Source: Diploscapter coronatus
Lineage: Eukaryota > Nematoda > Chromadorea > Rhabditida > Rhabditidae
Direction: 5' to 3'
Assembly (NCBI GenBank): GCA_964036155.1
Contig: OZ038423.1
Coordinates: 31,387,249 to 31,451,248 of the forward strand
DNA: 64,000 nt
Part shown: piece by piece, positions 22,103-34,353 of the stretch
Layout: each line of letters opens with the position of its first letter
Position numbering within the stretch: the stretch's first letter is position 1
The notes under the pieces: model-generated
Databases searched by the model: none
The model's input: only the letters and a program-made list of their open reading frames with translations
Told to the model about the DNA's origin: nothing
Program-made: the position numbers and the translations under genes

Positions 22103-25100
22103 TTACACATTGCTGATCACATTTCCACCGACTATCGGGCCACTTCGGTAGCTTGGAGGACGATGAGTGTGGGTTGATGGATGCATCGATATGCTGGTCT
22201 CTTTCCAGCCACGTCGAGAACCCTAGAATGAGATTTATGAGTACTTGAGAAATTTTTATCCAAAGTGCAAAGTATAAATCTAAACTTTTTCAGAAACGAC
22301 AATTGACTTACATTGACAATCAAGAGTCCGCTATCACTCAGATGGCTTCTGATAGAATCGAGATGCACATCCGGAGGAATAGAGTATTTTCTTGTGAAGC
22401 TTCGCTTCAATGTCTGCCCATCCCTAGTGTCCTCCAGTCGTTCTCCGCTTATTGTCAGCAAATCGTCGGTCAATAGAATCTGCACCGATTCATTCAATTA
22501 TGAAGTCGAAAATGTGGTGTTACCTTGATTTCTTCGGGCCTAAAGTGCTTGACGTCGAGCTGAATTGTGAATCCATGGTCAGTGTTAACGATATCTCCGG
22601 CCCCAGCTACTGGTCCCGGACTTCCTGGGCGCGTCAGAGCCGACGAAAGCGGTCGGTCAATGACTGTTGAGGGTGGTTCATAGATCGGTGGATTGCTTCG
22701 AACACCGCTGTCCTAAATTTAGTCGATTGAATCTACTTTCGGCTTCGTTTGACTACTCTGGATGAATAATAGCGATCTCGATCCTCTTTGAAAGCGGTCG
22801 AATGTCGGCTATCACGATCATAAGTGGGTGGTAGAGGAGGAGGGGGTCGACGAGAGCTAAAATTTAGAAACTTGCCTCGTTTAGCTGATTTTAGATTTTC
22901 TTTTGAACTTTTACTGACACAAAGACAGTTTCGCAGGATCTTGCAGGATATCCAAACGCCATATTTGTATGAGAAGTGCTTGGAAACACGGTTATGATTT
23001 CGTCGGGGTTTTCGGCATAATATTCAAGCCCAGAAGGTTTCTCGGACCAAACAGATCCCTCCAAGTATGAATCGAGATCAGACTCGTCAAAATCACGAAA
23101 CTCTGTCCAGGGCATCTATGAACATGCACTTTTATGAAGAAAATGGAATCTATAGTATCGCGGAAAAATGAAAGATAAAGCTGGAACAAATCTAAATCTT
23201 CTAGGTTTTCTTTTCAATAGAAGAATCCTAGCAACAAAAAGCACTTTAACTTTGAAAACAAAAAATGTGATAGGCGAGTATTGATATTTGCTTTGATGAA
23301 AAAGATATACGAAAAGACGATATATGAAGACGAAAGTCATGGCTTGGGACTTGCGTGAGCGACAATAACATTCTCATAAACGTAGGTAGATTGGAAGGCA
23401 GAAATGAGATGCGATCGGTAGAATAATCGAGGTTTATTAGAATGAATGAAGGATGGATGGGGAGAGAATTACAGGAATTACTCGGCGAACCAGCGAAAGT
23501 CAGCGGAAATGCAAGCAACACTCTGGAAATAATTACGGAAGACAAAGTAGCGCTTGTAGAATTGAAGTATTTTTTCTTTGGAAGAAATAGTAGAAAATTC
23601 TGGATTTGCTCAATTGTTCAGGATGTTGAAAAAAATAGGCAATTCGGATTTTTTCGCGACATGTCTGATATAGTTAAATTAGGGCTACTTTTCTCATTTT
23701 ATTTCGTCGAATGCCAAATATCGAAAAATGCAGATTTTCAAAATTAAAAATGCTAGATTTTAGAGGATTAACATTTATTTTCTACAAGTAAATGAGTATC
23801 TTAGAGAGTTAAAAATTGAACGATATAATTTATAGCTAGAAGTTGTTGGTATGGTAACAAAGTTTGGTGCAGGTGCTGAAATTGGAGAAAAGGCGGTATC
23901 TAACAAAACAACATCTTATATTGTCTTTTTTTAAATAGAACCTCTTTTGCGCCAAAATTCCGATAATAAGAAGAAACATTTTGCAATACGAATATTTGTA
24001 GAAGAAAGGCATAACAATAAAACATAGAAAACTAAGGAAACACGCACCGCGCCACATTTAGTTTGAAAATATGAGCCCCCAACAAAGGATGTTGAGTCAT
24101 TTCGCGAAGACACGTCGAAAATATGGGGCATATTTTCGCGAAGACATGTCGAAAATATGGGGCATATGCAAATAAAAAGTACCGTTATGAAAACGTCGGT
24201 GCAAGCCTAATTAGACAAATTGTTGTATCATTTTTATTTGGCCTTATTTAGGAAAGTTCACTTTTCAATAACCAAAGCTATGAGAAAGGCGTTGCAATAG
24301 AAATCAATAACGGTTTCATGATGTTATGAGTTTTTTAATGGGAAGAGAATCAATACGTGTGAAAATAGCAATAAGTTTGCAATTTCTATAGAAGGATGTT
24401 GGACTTGGAATTTACAAATCGCGAGAAGAAAGGTGTGATTTTCTGTCGATCAATGTTTTGAAGTTGCGAAGAGCATGTGATGATTGAAAACTAGGTAATC
24501 TCAGCGATAAGAACTGTATTATCGGCGCATTCAAACAATCTCACCCCCAGAAAAATTGGTGAAGTGATAAAATTTCTCATGTATGGTCACTTTTGTTGGG
24601 ATTCCAAGAAAGTTGATTAAATATGATTCCGGCTTTTCTATAACAATATTGAAAAAGATCAATTTCGCCTATGGTTTATGGGAAATTTTCCTCTTGTAAA
24701 AATGAGTTCAAACGAGGAAAACCCGACCAAGTCCATGTTGATGGTCGTTCCTAATTTGAAACCTAATAGCCTGCGTTTCAGAGCACAACAGCGAAGCTAA
24801 ACAACTCAACCTCTTCGCGCTTCTGCATAATAAACAGACGAACAAAAGTGTGGATAGCTGTGATGTGAGCTGCTTTATGTCAATACTCAAGTCAATGACA
24901 ATGCAAAGCGCACCAGAAATTCCATATCTCCGAGGCAAAAAGGCGTCACTCCCGACTTCAGAAGTGCTCAAGATAAACAAAATAATGGTTGATTTTGCAT
25001 TAGGGACCGAGATTATGAAAAATGTAGTAGGATTTTATGAAAAAGTAAGGATAGTTCCTAGCTATTGGTAAGAGACTAGCTGGGAATGCATTTTCACGAG

Positions 25101-26512
25101 ACAGTTGAAAAGTAATGAAATTGGCAGAAAACTCGGACGAAATGATGAATCATGGCTAAGCCCACATAGAAGAAGTTGCAATTTGACTCTTCTTGTTTTG
25201 GAAAAAGTGGAGGAAATGAATCAAAGTGAAATTGGAGAAAATGACTTCAATTGTTTGAACTAAAAACGCTAAAGGTAAAAGAATTCGGTTAGGTTGACAT
25301 TGACGGTGATTAAGGACGAACATTTGAAGATAGAGGATGAATTAGGGAGTAGGCTAACTGAGTTGGTATACTTTCGACTAGATGACTTCAAATCGATGGG
25401 AATAAGTGAAATAAGGGCGTTTCTTGGTCTTATTGACTATTACTAAATGAGCCTGAAATGAGACGTTTGATGCGCGCATTTCGAGGGGCAAAAACCAAAA
25501 CAGAGTTCCGAAGAGATGCGCAGAAAAACGAGAGCTGCAGTCAAAACGTGGAAGACTTTGAACAAACAAAGCTCTATGCTGCATCGACGAGGCGCATCAA
25601 GGCATTTGCATGTTTTCTCAATCTTTCTACATTTTACTATCAAGAATGAACATCCAATTCAATTCAACAAACTAAACAAATCATATCGAGAGGTCTGGTT
25701 CAAAGATCAAACTGAATGGATGCATGCTTTCCCATGTTGGAAAAAGGTTAATCTCAGCTTTTCCTTTGCCCAATGATCAATTTGCAAAAAAAGTTCACTT
25801 TACTATAGTGGTATTTTCGATTTTACACATTTACATCTTGTGAACATGTCACATTTTGTCGCACTTACACTTTACAACTACTTTTTGCAAAAATCTCTAC
25901 AAATTCTTCTGATAGATGAAAAGAAGTTATGAAGATACGTTTTGCATAAAACGATTGTCAAATAAGTCGCTATTATCGTGAGAAGTGAAAAATCAATTAG
26001 CGCTTTGACGATCTCATAAAGCCCTTTCTCATGAAAATGCAGATTTGCGCATAGATATCCCGTCAGATCCTCTAGGTGAAATGAATAATTTGAAGAGGTT
26101 TCAAGTTTTCGCATGATTTTCGAGATTTTATGGGAAAAATGACTTACTAAAATCCATCATTGTCGTATCGATACTCTGATCGTCTGAAATCGTCGATAAG
26201 TCGCTCGGTCGGAATACTCACGCCTTGGCTTATCCTTCGGTGTCTAAAATTTCTACTTTTAGACTTCAATATTTAGTTTGGTCAAGACTATTATGCATAA
26301 GTCTTGACTTTTTCTTTTCCTAAGTCAAAGGTGACCGTATTGAATGGGAATTTTCAAAAACAATAACTTAAAGTGAAACTTTTATGGGCGAAAATATTTT
26401 ACCTGTCGAAATCCTCGATTCTGTAGGAGTTTCGGCTCGGATCTCGATTTTCCCATTTTTCCTCGTCGATACGTTCGCGACTCTTCAAGCAAGACTCGTA
26501 AAGACATGCCAT
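22103..26512 (-). CDS. hsp-25: Small heat-shock protein, alpha-crystallin family (HSP-25-like)
   Basis: Main model, exons (-): 26512-26403, 26243-26148, 22856-22757, 22712-22524, 22479-22312, 22222-22103, giving 260 aa with all phases matching. The 3.3-kb second intron contains alternative starts. The N-terminal region is charged (MACLYESC, RISQGVSIPTERLIDDFRRS), then proline-rich (SRRPPPPLPP). The alpha-crystallin domain runs from about residue 155: GFTIQLDVKHFRPEEIK, TISGERLED, LKRSFTRKYSIPPDV, SHLSDSGLLIVN. The C-terminal extension is rich in S, H and P. These proteins are ATP-independent chaperones that hold unfolding clients. In C. elegans HSP-25 is muscle-associated and has several isoforms, as far as I recall. 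No IxI motif is obvious in the tail. Family is certain; orthology to hsp-25 is likely. Confidence 0.85.
22915..23115 (-). CDS. Alternative first exon of the small heat-shock gene
   Basis: The ATG at 23115 directly follows an acceptor (TTCATAG|ATG), and the 67-codon frame (MPWTEFRDFDESDLDSYLEG...) ends at TCA|GTAAAAG. The donor is phase 0, so it joins in frame to the exon at 22712 (DSGVRSN...), skipping 22856-22757. If treated as an internal exon after 26148, the junction would create TAA, so it must be a start exon, presumably trans-spliced. The acidic N-terminus is coding-like. A less likely in-frame route uses acceptor GGCAAG at 22872. Confidence 0.55.
24101..24166. repeat. Two-copy 34-bp tandem repeat
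   Basis: Two 32-bp copies (24101-24132 and 24135-24166), starting TTCGCGAAGACA, differ at one position and are separated by TT. On the minus strand each copy contains ATGCCCCATATTTTCGAC. The inner copy opens a 28-codon frame ending at a phase-0 donor (GCG|GTGCGT, 24048), so it could be a third start for the small heat-shock gene. That role is speculative. Confidence 0.8.
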
Positions 26513-27237
26513 TTACGGACAGTTTAGGTAAATTATCTGTATTTTCTGTTTTTATACAATTTTAATGCGATTTTTCATGACGAAACGCGAAAAGTTATCG
26601 AGAGTTGTAAATTCCCCAAATTTTAATGACACTAGAAATTACCTCCGTCATTCACAATTTATTAGAAGGCTAGTATTTTTAGAAGGAAAATACTGAAATG
26701 ATCTGCCTTTTGGATGGGAAGAAATCAGTAAAGATGGGCAAAAGGTGTGTTTAAAAGAGGAAAGAAAAATGGAGAAGCAGAAAAGAAAGGCGAAAGATGA
26801 GTAAGAAGTGCATAGAAAATGGGGAAGACGAAGATAGGACAATACCAAAAGAGGAAAATAGGGAAGGAGAAAGGGAAGAGTGATCGAATTGCTGTGGAAT
26901 TGCGAAGAGCACGACGACAATTTGTCGCGAGAAACGAAGACATTGATTGTTTCAGAAAAATGACACAGAATTCATTTCAATTGTCACTTGCAATGATGGC
27001 TTTTGATAGGAAATCTTTCCTGGAGACAACAAGTTAATGCAAATCGATGGCACGATAAGAATCTTCGAATAGAGTGAAGACCAAGACTATCTAGAAGAGT
27101 AGTAATTTGAAAGAGAAGAGTAACACTCTCCTTCCTCAAATGTTATTCTGTAAGGCCATTATTAAAGCGTACAATAAATTAGCTTGATGCTTCGGAATTT
27201 TTGGCAAATATTAGAAAAAATTCTGACTCAACAATTT

Positions 27238-27281
27238 GCTCATGCCAAAAAATCGATGCCCGACTCCATTTTGGCATGAGC
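27238..27281. repeat. Perfect 13-bp hairpin
   Basis: GCTCATGCCAAAA (27238-27250) is followed 18 bp later by its exact complement TTTTGGCATGAGC (27269-27281). The stem is too short for a typical miRNA precursor. It could be a small foldback remnant. Confidence 0.7.
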
Positions 27282-28140
27282 CTTGCTTACTCAGGAAGGT
27301 ATGATAAATGCCACAAGAACCTTTATGCCCAAGCAATGCATCATTCAACAAAATGTTAGAAATGCAGAAAAATTAGTCATTTTGGAATACTTTATGAAGC
27401 TCATAATTTCATAGAAAAGAGTAAATAGGCGTGATTTATGAAGGTTATTCGGATTTGAATAATTTTTTGCAAATAGACGACTTGTTGTTTGAATAGAGAA
27501 TCGCACTGCTTGAAACATTCGGCAAAAACACGTGAATTTAGACCGGCTAAACAGTGAAAGTGTGAGATTACAGAGGAAAGACGAAAATAGGGTCTGAGAA
27601 AGACATGAATGAAGAATTTGGGGTATTCAAAACAAGGCTTGTGGGAGTTGTAGAATTGTAAAAGATAGTAAATTGTTGTTGAGAAAATTGGAGTCTAACT
27701 TTGGCATTGAAAATATTGGAAACGACAGTTCGAAATCTGCGTTTTACCGAAATTTCAATCATTTTTTATCATACTTATGATATTTATGAGAAAAAGTAAA
27801 GTTCAATAGAATTTTCTCCCGAAACGATAAATGTATCGAATATCAGGAAGAAAATGTTATTTCAAAAAGAAGCGGATTCAAATTCGACAATGGCCATTTG
27901 TTTGGCAGTTAGCGGGTAACAGCTGCAACATCCTCTCGTGGAGAAGGAGAGGAGCAGTTCGAACGCAAAGCGGAAATCATAGAGAATCGAGTTGAGTGGG
28001 ATGAAAGAAGAAAAATAGAGGAGTTCAACTCATCTCCAAAGATTGATGAACTCGTTATTCGTGGTCAACTGTCAAGACAACTTTTTTCTCAGTGTACTTT
28101 TGGAAGAGCGAATATCAGTGGCAGACTGAAAACTATGATC

Positions 28141-28291
28141 GAACAGAGCAAAATTGATGTTTCTGGAGTCTGGTGCCTTGATAAATGAGGAAGCCTTCAT
28201 CATTCTTCAATGAATTGATAAAATCTTCATGAATAACTTCCGAAATAATTCTGTGGCACCAGACTCCAGAAACAATGAATTCTGTTCTGTT
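28141..28291. repeat. Inverted repeat with perfect 19-bp core arms
   Basis: GTTTCTGGAGTCTGGTGCC (28159-28177) is matched by its perfect complement at 28255-28273, about 77 bp apart. Imperfect pairing extends outward to about 36 bp, including AACAGA-like sequence on both sides. There is no ORF between the arms. It is consistent with a degraded MITE or foldback. Confidence 0.75.
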
Positions 28292-31200
28292 TGAAATCTA
28301 GTTTCGGACTAATTGTTCTTCATCGGATCAGGATGAAAAATGGTAATCCGATTGGAACTAATGAATTCAGGCGATAAAAAATGGATTTTGGCAAATTCTT
28401 CGAATTGAAGAGTGAATGCCACGTGCAGTCGTGTTTTATGAGATCTAATCAAAGTGGAAATAGAGAAAGTGAAAGGAAGAGATAAACGAAGAACAAAAGG
28501 GGAAGAAAAGAGATACGAATTTGGCATCGTCTTGGATGGGCAAATTGTGTTGAACTGCGGCCGCTTGGCTGTTGCTGAATGCGAATGTAAAGAGGCGCAA
28601 AAGAGAAGGCGAGTATTTAGGCTCAAAAACGAGGAGGCAAGGAGAAAGTTGGAACTGAAAACAGGAACGACATACGCATGAAGAAGGGTCGAATATTCGC
28701 GACAACAAATACTCGCATTCGAGTTGTTCAATTCGAGAACATTTCAGGAATTGAAATTTCAAGATTTGGAAATAGTCTTGAAGGTTTTTTTACTATGCGA
28801 ACCTGAGTTTGAGAGTTAGAAATTTAGAATTTTTCTAAGCAAACGGAAATGTTCAAGCGGAACTTCTTGGTTATTTGACTTTAGAAAAAGTTCAAAATTT
28901 GGAATTAAAATTTTTCTAGAAAAAGAGGAAAAGAATACAAATCTCCCACCCTCTCAAAATATCCACTACGAAACACTAGCATCTAGCAACATTTTCAATT
29001 CATGCGCATCCTTATGGCGGTTTTTATGTCGCCCAGGAGAAAATGTGGATCACGCGCCAAATCGGACAGAACTTGTAGTGCGAAATAGGAAATCCGTGCT
29101 TGTTTGTTTAATTCTGTGCATGTATTGATTTGCATGTTTATGAAATTGGTCAAGGACGGAACAAAATTGGAAATTTTCAATCTCACATCATTTTTCTTTC
29201 CAATTTCATTCGCACTTGATCAGTTTATTCATTGGCGGTTAAGACTTACCATTCCATTCCTTGTATATTTCTCCTCCAAAACCCATTCACCTTTCTCGTA
29301 ATACGACATGCTTGTCTGAAATTTCTAGATTTAGCATTGAATTTTTACGGATGCACAAAATATCGAGAAAACTCATTTCGCGAAAAATTGGATGATGAGA
29401 GGAAAATGAAGGGAGGAATTCCTTTGGACCAAACAATGAGCAAATCTGAATCATTGCGCAGAAATTGAACGGCGGAATTGAAGAAAAATTGAGATAGCTA
29501 AAGGGAAAAATGGAGAACAAGACGAGCACAGTTTAGAAATGGAAAGCGAAAACATCTTTTATCAAAAAATTTATTGAATTTTTCGAAATGTTAACGAAAA
29601 TGGCAAATTTTCTATAAAAAGATGGAAAATTTTATCTTTTGGCATTTCATTTCATGATAAAAAGAGTAATTGTATTCACGACTGATTTGAGTGCATCTCG
29701 AAGGTTCAAAGTGAAACTTTTCATGAACTGATCAAGATATCAAGTAAGAGTTATAGATTTGATAGAAGAAGATCGAATTTTATCGTTGATCTCATGAACT
29801 GGTCTATTTGTATAGAAAAGTCCAGACGTAAACTCTGACTGAAGATTTTCATGGTCAGGTTTGCCGAAACAGTAGTTTTTGGGTGTTTTCGAATGATGGC
29901 AACATGTTTCTATACAAAAGGGGTGAGTTCACTTCGATTTGTTTGATTCACCCCCGGACTTGTGTGGCAAAAGGGGATTATTCGACTATTTCACTGCATC
30001 CATCTCTGATTCTCTCGAAACATCGCTATCTCTTCGATGGAAATTCCACCCCGCACTCTCCGCTTCGCGTATGTTTCAAATTTTATGCGAAATATGAGGA
30101 GCATGCCTGTGGTGAAAATAGAGATGGATAGCAAAAAATCACCACGACTACCAAAACAAGAAGAATAACAAGGTGAAAAAACACGCGAGCGAACATTGTA
30201 CTTCAGGGAAAATTAATACTCAAACGTTGGATGCTGATAGCTAACTACTAATTTCATTGGACGAAAGTTGTACAGTCAGATGAATTTTAGGGTGAAGATC
30301 CTTCAATTCTAGACTAGAAATAACAAAATTTCGAAGGCTAAATTATTTGGCAAAGATCAAAAGTCGTCTAAAGCATTTTTCTCTGGTTTCGAACTCTTTG
30401 AGTTTTAACATTGGACAAAAAATGTTGGAATGTGCTGATAGGCGAGTGATGAGAAAGTTGGCAGCGAGAGAGTGGGAAAGTTGCATAAAACGAGCAGAAA
30501 ACAGCGTTGAAGAAGAGACGGAAACGAGAGCAAACAAAAGAAAATGGCTTATGATGTGAAACAACGCTGAAAATGCTGCAAATCGTCGGGGTGACGATTC
30601 ATCGCGATAACTTCGATCTGACGGTTGGCGTGAGAATTTTTGTGCGAGGATAAGTTATTGATGGAAAGTGAATCAATGAGCCAAAAATGTTATAAAAATG
30701 ATTCGTTTTCACATGAAAATAAAATCCATGATTTCGAGAAGAAATAACTTAAAGTTCAAGCTCGAGAAAATGATCAACTGCTTTGACACTTCGGAGAAAA
30801 TTTACACAGGATGAGAAATTCTAATGAGAATGATTCATTTGCACCTGAAACAGATAAGAACTGATTCGATCAATACTTGTCCTCAAGGAGTTGAGGTTTG
30901 AGAGTTCAACATGGAAAGGCTATCATGTTACCGAAAAAAATGAGAAAAATGAAACGTCTAAAGAAGTCAGCACGCATGTTTTGCAATCAAAACGTGTGGC
31001 TCATATCAAGCATAAGATTATTCTCGGAAAGGAAAAACGCCTCAGAACTTTATCATAGAATGATAAACATCCTCATAATCGCTAAAACATTTAGCATACG
31101 CTTTCTTTCCACAAATTCATTCTGCAGGAAGAAAATAACAAAGATCATGTTTTTTTGTGGAAAAGTACTCGCGGAATGAATTCACTAAAGCTTAAGATTT

Positions 31201-32729
31201 TATGCAAAACTAAATGTAAGAAACTAAAACTATCAATTTCCTAAGGTGCCGTTATTATGCCATCATTATGAATTCTCGAAAGGGCGGCCTGCGCCATTGA
31301 CATAGTGCCGAAATGCCGAATTCTATCGACTCTCCGACTGTCAATAAGCAAGCAGCACAGTCATAGGCAGAGATAGATAGAGTCAGAAATTCACTTTGCG
31401 AATACATTTGCCGGAGGGTGCTTATCATTTATCGCTGTACAAAGAGATGAGAGGAGAGGCCTCGAAATTGGTTTTTTTTTTATCAAAATGCCATGAATTG
31501 TCGAGAATGTAATGCCAAAAGAAGAAACCATTTCAAAGATACCGGGAATTAAAGTTGGAGCTGAGTTTAGCATGGAATGTATTGAAATAATTGATAAGAA
31601 AATATCATTATACAGGAAAAACGAAGAATTACTAAAAAGTTGAACCTGCAAATTACTACTTGAAGAAGAAATTAAGATAAATGGCTATTCAGAAAAAAAA
31701 ACCTTTCGATAAAACTTGTACAAATTCTCGAAGAACTGTGTACTTTGATCGAAAATCGTCGTATTGAAATAGTCAATTTTCTGATGCTCCATATGTCTGT
31801 CGTATCGACATATTTGTACGACTTGAAATAGTTTGGGACGGGAAGAAAATCGTCGTTTTGATGCGAAATGCAGAAGCAATGAGCCGAGGCAACAAGGCCA
31901 TATTTGTGCAGAGAGGGGGAAGCGTGGATATCAAATCATGTTGAATTGATTGAAATGCGAAATGGAAGATCAATTGAATTTGAACAACAATCGATAGCTC
32001 TGTTGATTTCTGTTGGACATTTCTAAAGATAAAGCTACCCTTCATCAAAATAATAATGCAAGAAAATTAGGTAACAATCTAAAAATCGGATCGAATCTAG
32101 AAAAAGAAGATAAGTTGATCACAAGTAGAAGAAAACTTTAATATTAGCATTCTGAAATAAAATTATTTAGATGAGCATAAATCTGAATTTCCCTTTGGTA
32201 TGCAACTTTAAACATTCAGAGGAATGCTCTTTCGTCCTTCTCAAGACGTGGGAAGAACTATGTAACCGAGGATAGAATTACACACCAAATAAGACAGGGG
32301 CCAAAAGCATAGAATAAGAAGATTCACCGAATGAAGGAATGCTAAGATGAAGTTGAATTAGAATTCGAATAAATAAAAAGTATTCGAAGAAGAAATGCAA
32401 GAAAATCGAACTTTCTAAATTTTTTCTTCTCACTCTAATTCACGATTCGTCCGCGTTTTACCTGTACGCCTTTTTACTTCTTCGACGTATTATTTTTCAT
32501 TTTTGCCAATTGTCTTCAATTTTTCGTTAATTATCTCTAAATTACCCTCAATTTTGCTAATTACCTATTCAAAACCTTGATCTGAATGTTTCTGAGTACG
32601 CTCCATCAAGAACTTCTCAACTTCTAAGAAATTTCGTGCATTTTTTCAGAAAATGTTGCTTTCTTCAATGATTTGCATTGAGTTATCGTCTAATTTTCGT
32701 TAATTACCCCCAATTATTTCCCTTTCCAG

Positions 32730-33984
32730 ATGCAAACTCTCAACCGAAGTGTGCGGGAGTGTCTCAGACCGAGCACATCGCTGTGGGTGATTAGTTCCAG
32801 AACGAAGAAGCATTTCAAGTTCCCCGTCACTTGGGAACGTAAGATTCTTTCTCTTACCCTTTTTGAATTATTATTATTTTCCAGATGTGGTCTTTCCACC
32901 GAACGGTCAGCGATTCCTGCCGACAATGCCCATGGAACCGAATTACGATGCGGAGAAGGGAGAGTCCAAGTGGGCATTTCTTCAATTTAAAAAAAATAAA
33001 ATAAATCACCTGGTAATTTTTTACGAATCTAATTTTTATTTTTCTGCTAAAAATGTATGATATTTCTAGTTGAAATGTCAAGAATTTAGTGAAAACAATA
33101 CAATTAAGTAATTTGTCAGATACAAAACTACGAAGCGAATGATCGAGGCGCGTGGAGTGGAAGAGATTCACACCGATTTGATCCACCAGCAGTTCGGGCT
33201 GGCTGCCGTTTCCGGTGGATTCCTCTCTGGAAAGGACTTCAAGTGGCTTGAGGTTATTTTTTATTATCATTTTCGTCTTTTTATTGAACATTTCCAATTT
33301 GTTCTCTAACATTTTATGCTATTTGAGAAATTTTACAATTCCAAGAGAAGAATTTTTATCCCTCATTTTTAAAAATATGTTATTTCAGGAACGCATCAAC
33401 AAGCACATCCTCGACAAACAGTTCGCGGTTTGGCGAGTCGACGCGCCCTGGCTGCCGAGAACGAAAAAGGCACAAGGTGTGGTCATTTTTCTGTTTTTAT
33501 CTAAACAAATATCTTTTCAACTTGCTAAATTTTCAGGAGTCCGTCTCGGCGGTGGCAAGGGCAGTATTCATCACTACGTGACGCCCGTTCGCGCGGGAAG
33601 AGTCATCCTGGAACTTGGCGGACACATGCATGAACTTGAGGTGGATTTCATTTTAAGAATCTTGAACTTGATTTGTAATTCTATTTTTCTAGGCCCGAGC
33701 AATTCTGACCTACATGGTGGACTTCCTGCCGTTTCCCACGGAATTCGTCACTCACGAGATGCTCCTAGAGCGACGAGCCAAAGAAGAGGACATCGAGAAA
33801 CATAATCAGGTCAAATTTTAGATAATTATGCTAATCATCTTGATAACTACCCTACTTAATTAGTTGATCACCCAGTTGATTATAGAACCCGTTCGACTGG
33901 GACCGACTGCTCAAATACAACATGCAAAATTGTCGCTCGTGGCTTTCGCCCTACGACGTTCTCTGGAAATGCAAGTATCGATAA
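32730..33984 (+). CDS. mrpl-16: Mitochondrial large-subunit ribosomal protein L16 (uL16m)
   Basis: Seven exons: 32730-32838, 32885-32969, 33120-33252, 33389-33476, 33537-33640, 33693-33809, 33886-33984, giving 244 aa. The N-terminus is basic with a likely mitochondrial presequence (MQTLNRSVRECLRPS...). The uL16 core is clear: YKTTKRMIEARGVEEIH, QFGLAAVSGG, FAVWRVDAPWLPRTKKAQG, VRLGGGKGSIHHYVTPVRAG and VILELGGH. A C-terminal helical extension is typical of the mitochondrial forms. It belongs to the 39S subunit near the peptidyl-transferase centre. The start ATG follows the acceptor CTTTCCAG (32729) directly, implying SL trans-splicing. A same-strand PGAP2 gene follows 370 bp later. Confidence 0.95.
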
Positions 33985-34086
33985 ATCGCAGATCTTTAGA
34001 TTTGGATTTTATTAGAAAGTAGAAAATTCGAAATTTTAGCTATATTTTTCAAAAGCAATATCTGTTTGTTATCGATAATTTTGTTG

Positions 34087-34187
34087 AATAAACCTATCGT
34101 GTAGAAATTTCCATTATCTTTCAGAAAAGGTAAATTTTACCTATGAAATATCTGAAATCTTTCAAATAACCCCGATTTCCTTTTCAG
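34087..34187 (+). promoter_or_regulatory. Intercistronic poly(A) signal and trans-splice acceptor (mrpl-16/PGAP2)
   Basis: AATAAA (34087-34092) lies 103 bp after the mrpl-16 stop. The strong acceptor CCTTTTCAG ends at 34187, about 95 bp further on, with a second TTTCAG ending at 34266. Both precede the PGAP2 ATG (34354). Roughly 100 bp from poly(A) signal to acceptor is the standard spacing of nematode operons resolved by SL2-type trans-splicing. Confidence 0.5.
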
Positions 34188-34353
34188 ATCGAACAGATCT
34201 TATCTCGACCATTTTCGAGATCTACGTATTTCTTCCCAATTCGAGGCTAAATTTCATTCGTTTCAGAAACTATGTTTTCCGGATGATTTTTCGATAGTTT
34301 ATCAGAAAGAATAGGAATTCCGATTTTTATTCGAATTAGAAAAATCGAGGGCC

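Larger units (their letters stand above)
26513..32729. other. Long non-coding stretch between divergent hsp-25-like gene and mrpl-16
   Basis: Over 6 kb with no supported exon. Blocks at 26700-26900 and 28440-28680 are purine-rich on the plus strand, which produces long shadow frames on both strands (26648-27037, 28309-28762, 29287-29529). Two inverted repeats are annotated separately. Enhancer or unannotated transcript content cannot be excluded. Confidence 0.5.

Noticed and set aside
28309..28762. Overlapping 140- and 105-codon ORFs on the minus strand and 75-codon ORF on the plus strand
   Set aside because: All arise from a purine-rich tract that suppresses stops; no splice context or recognisable motif.
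33215..33805. 196-codon plus ORF
   Set aside because: It is read-through of mrpl-16 exons and their introns; the true exons are separated by clear splice sites.
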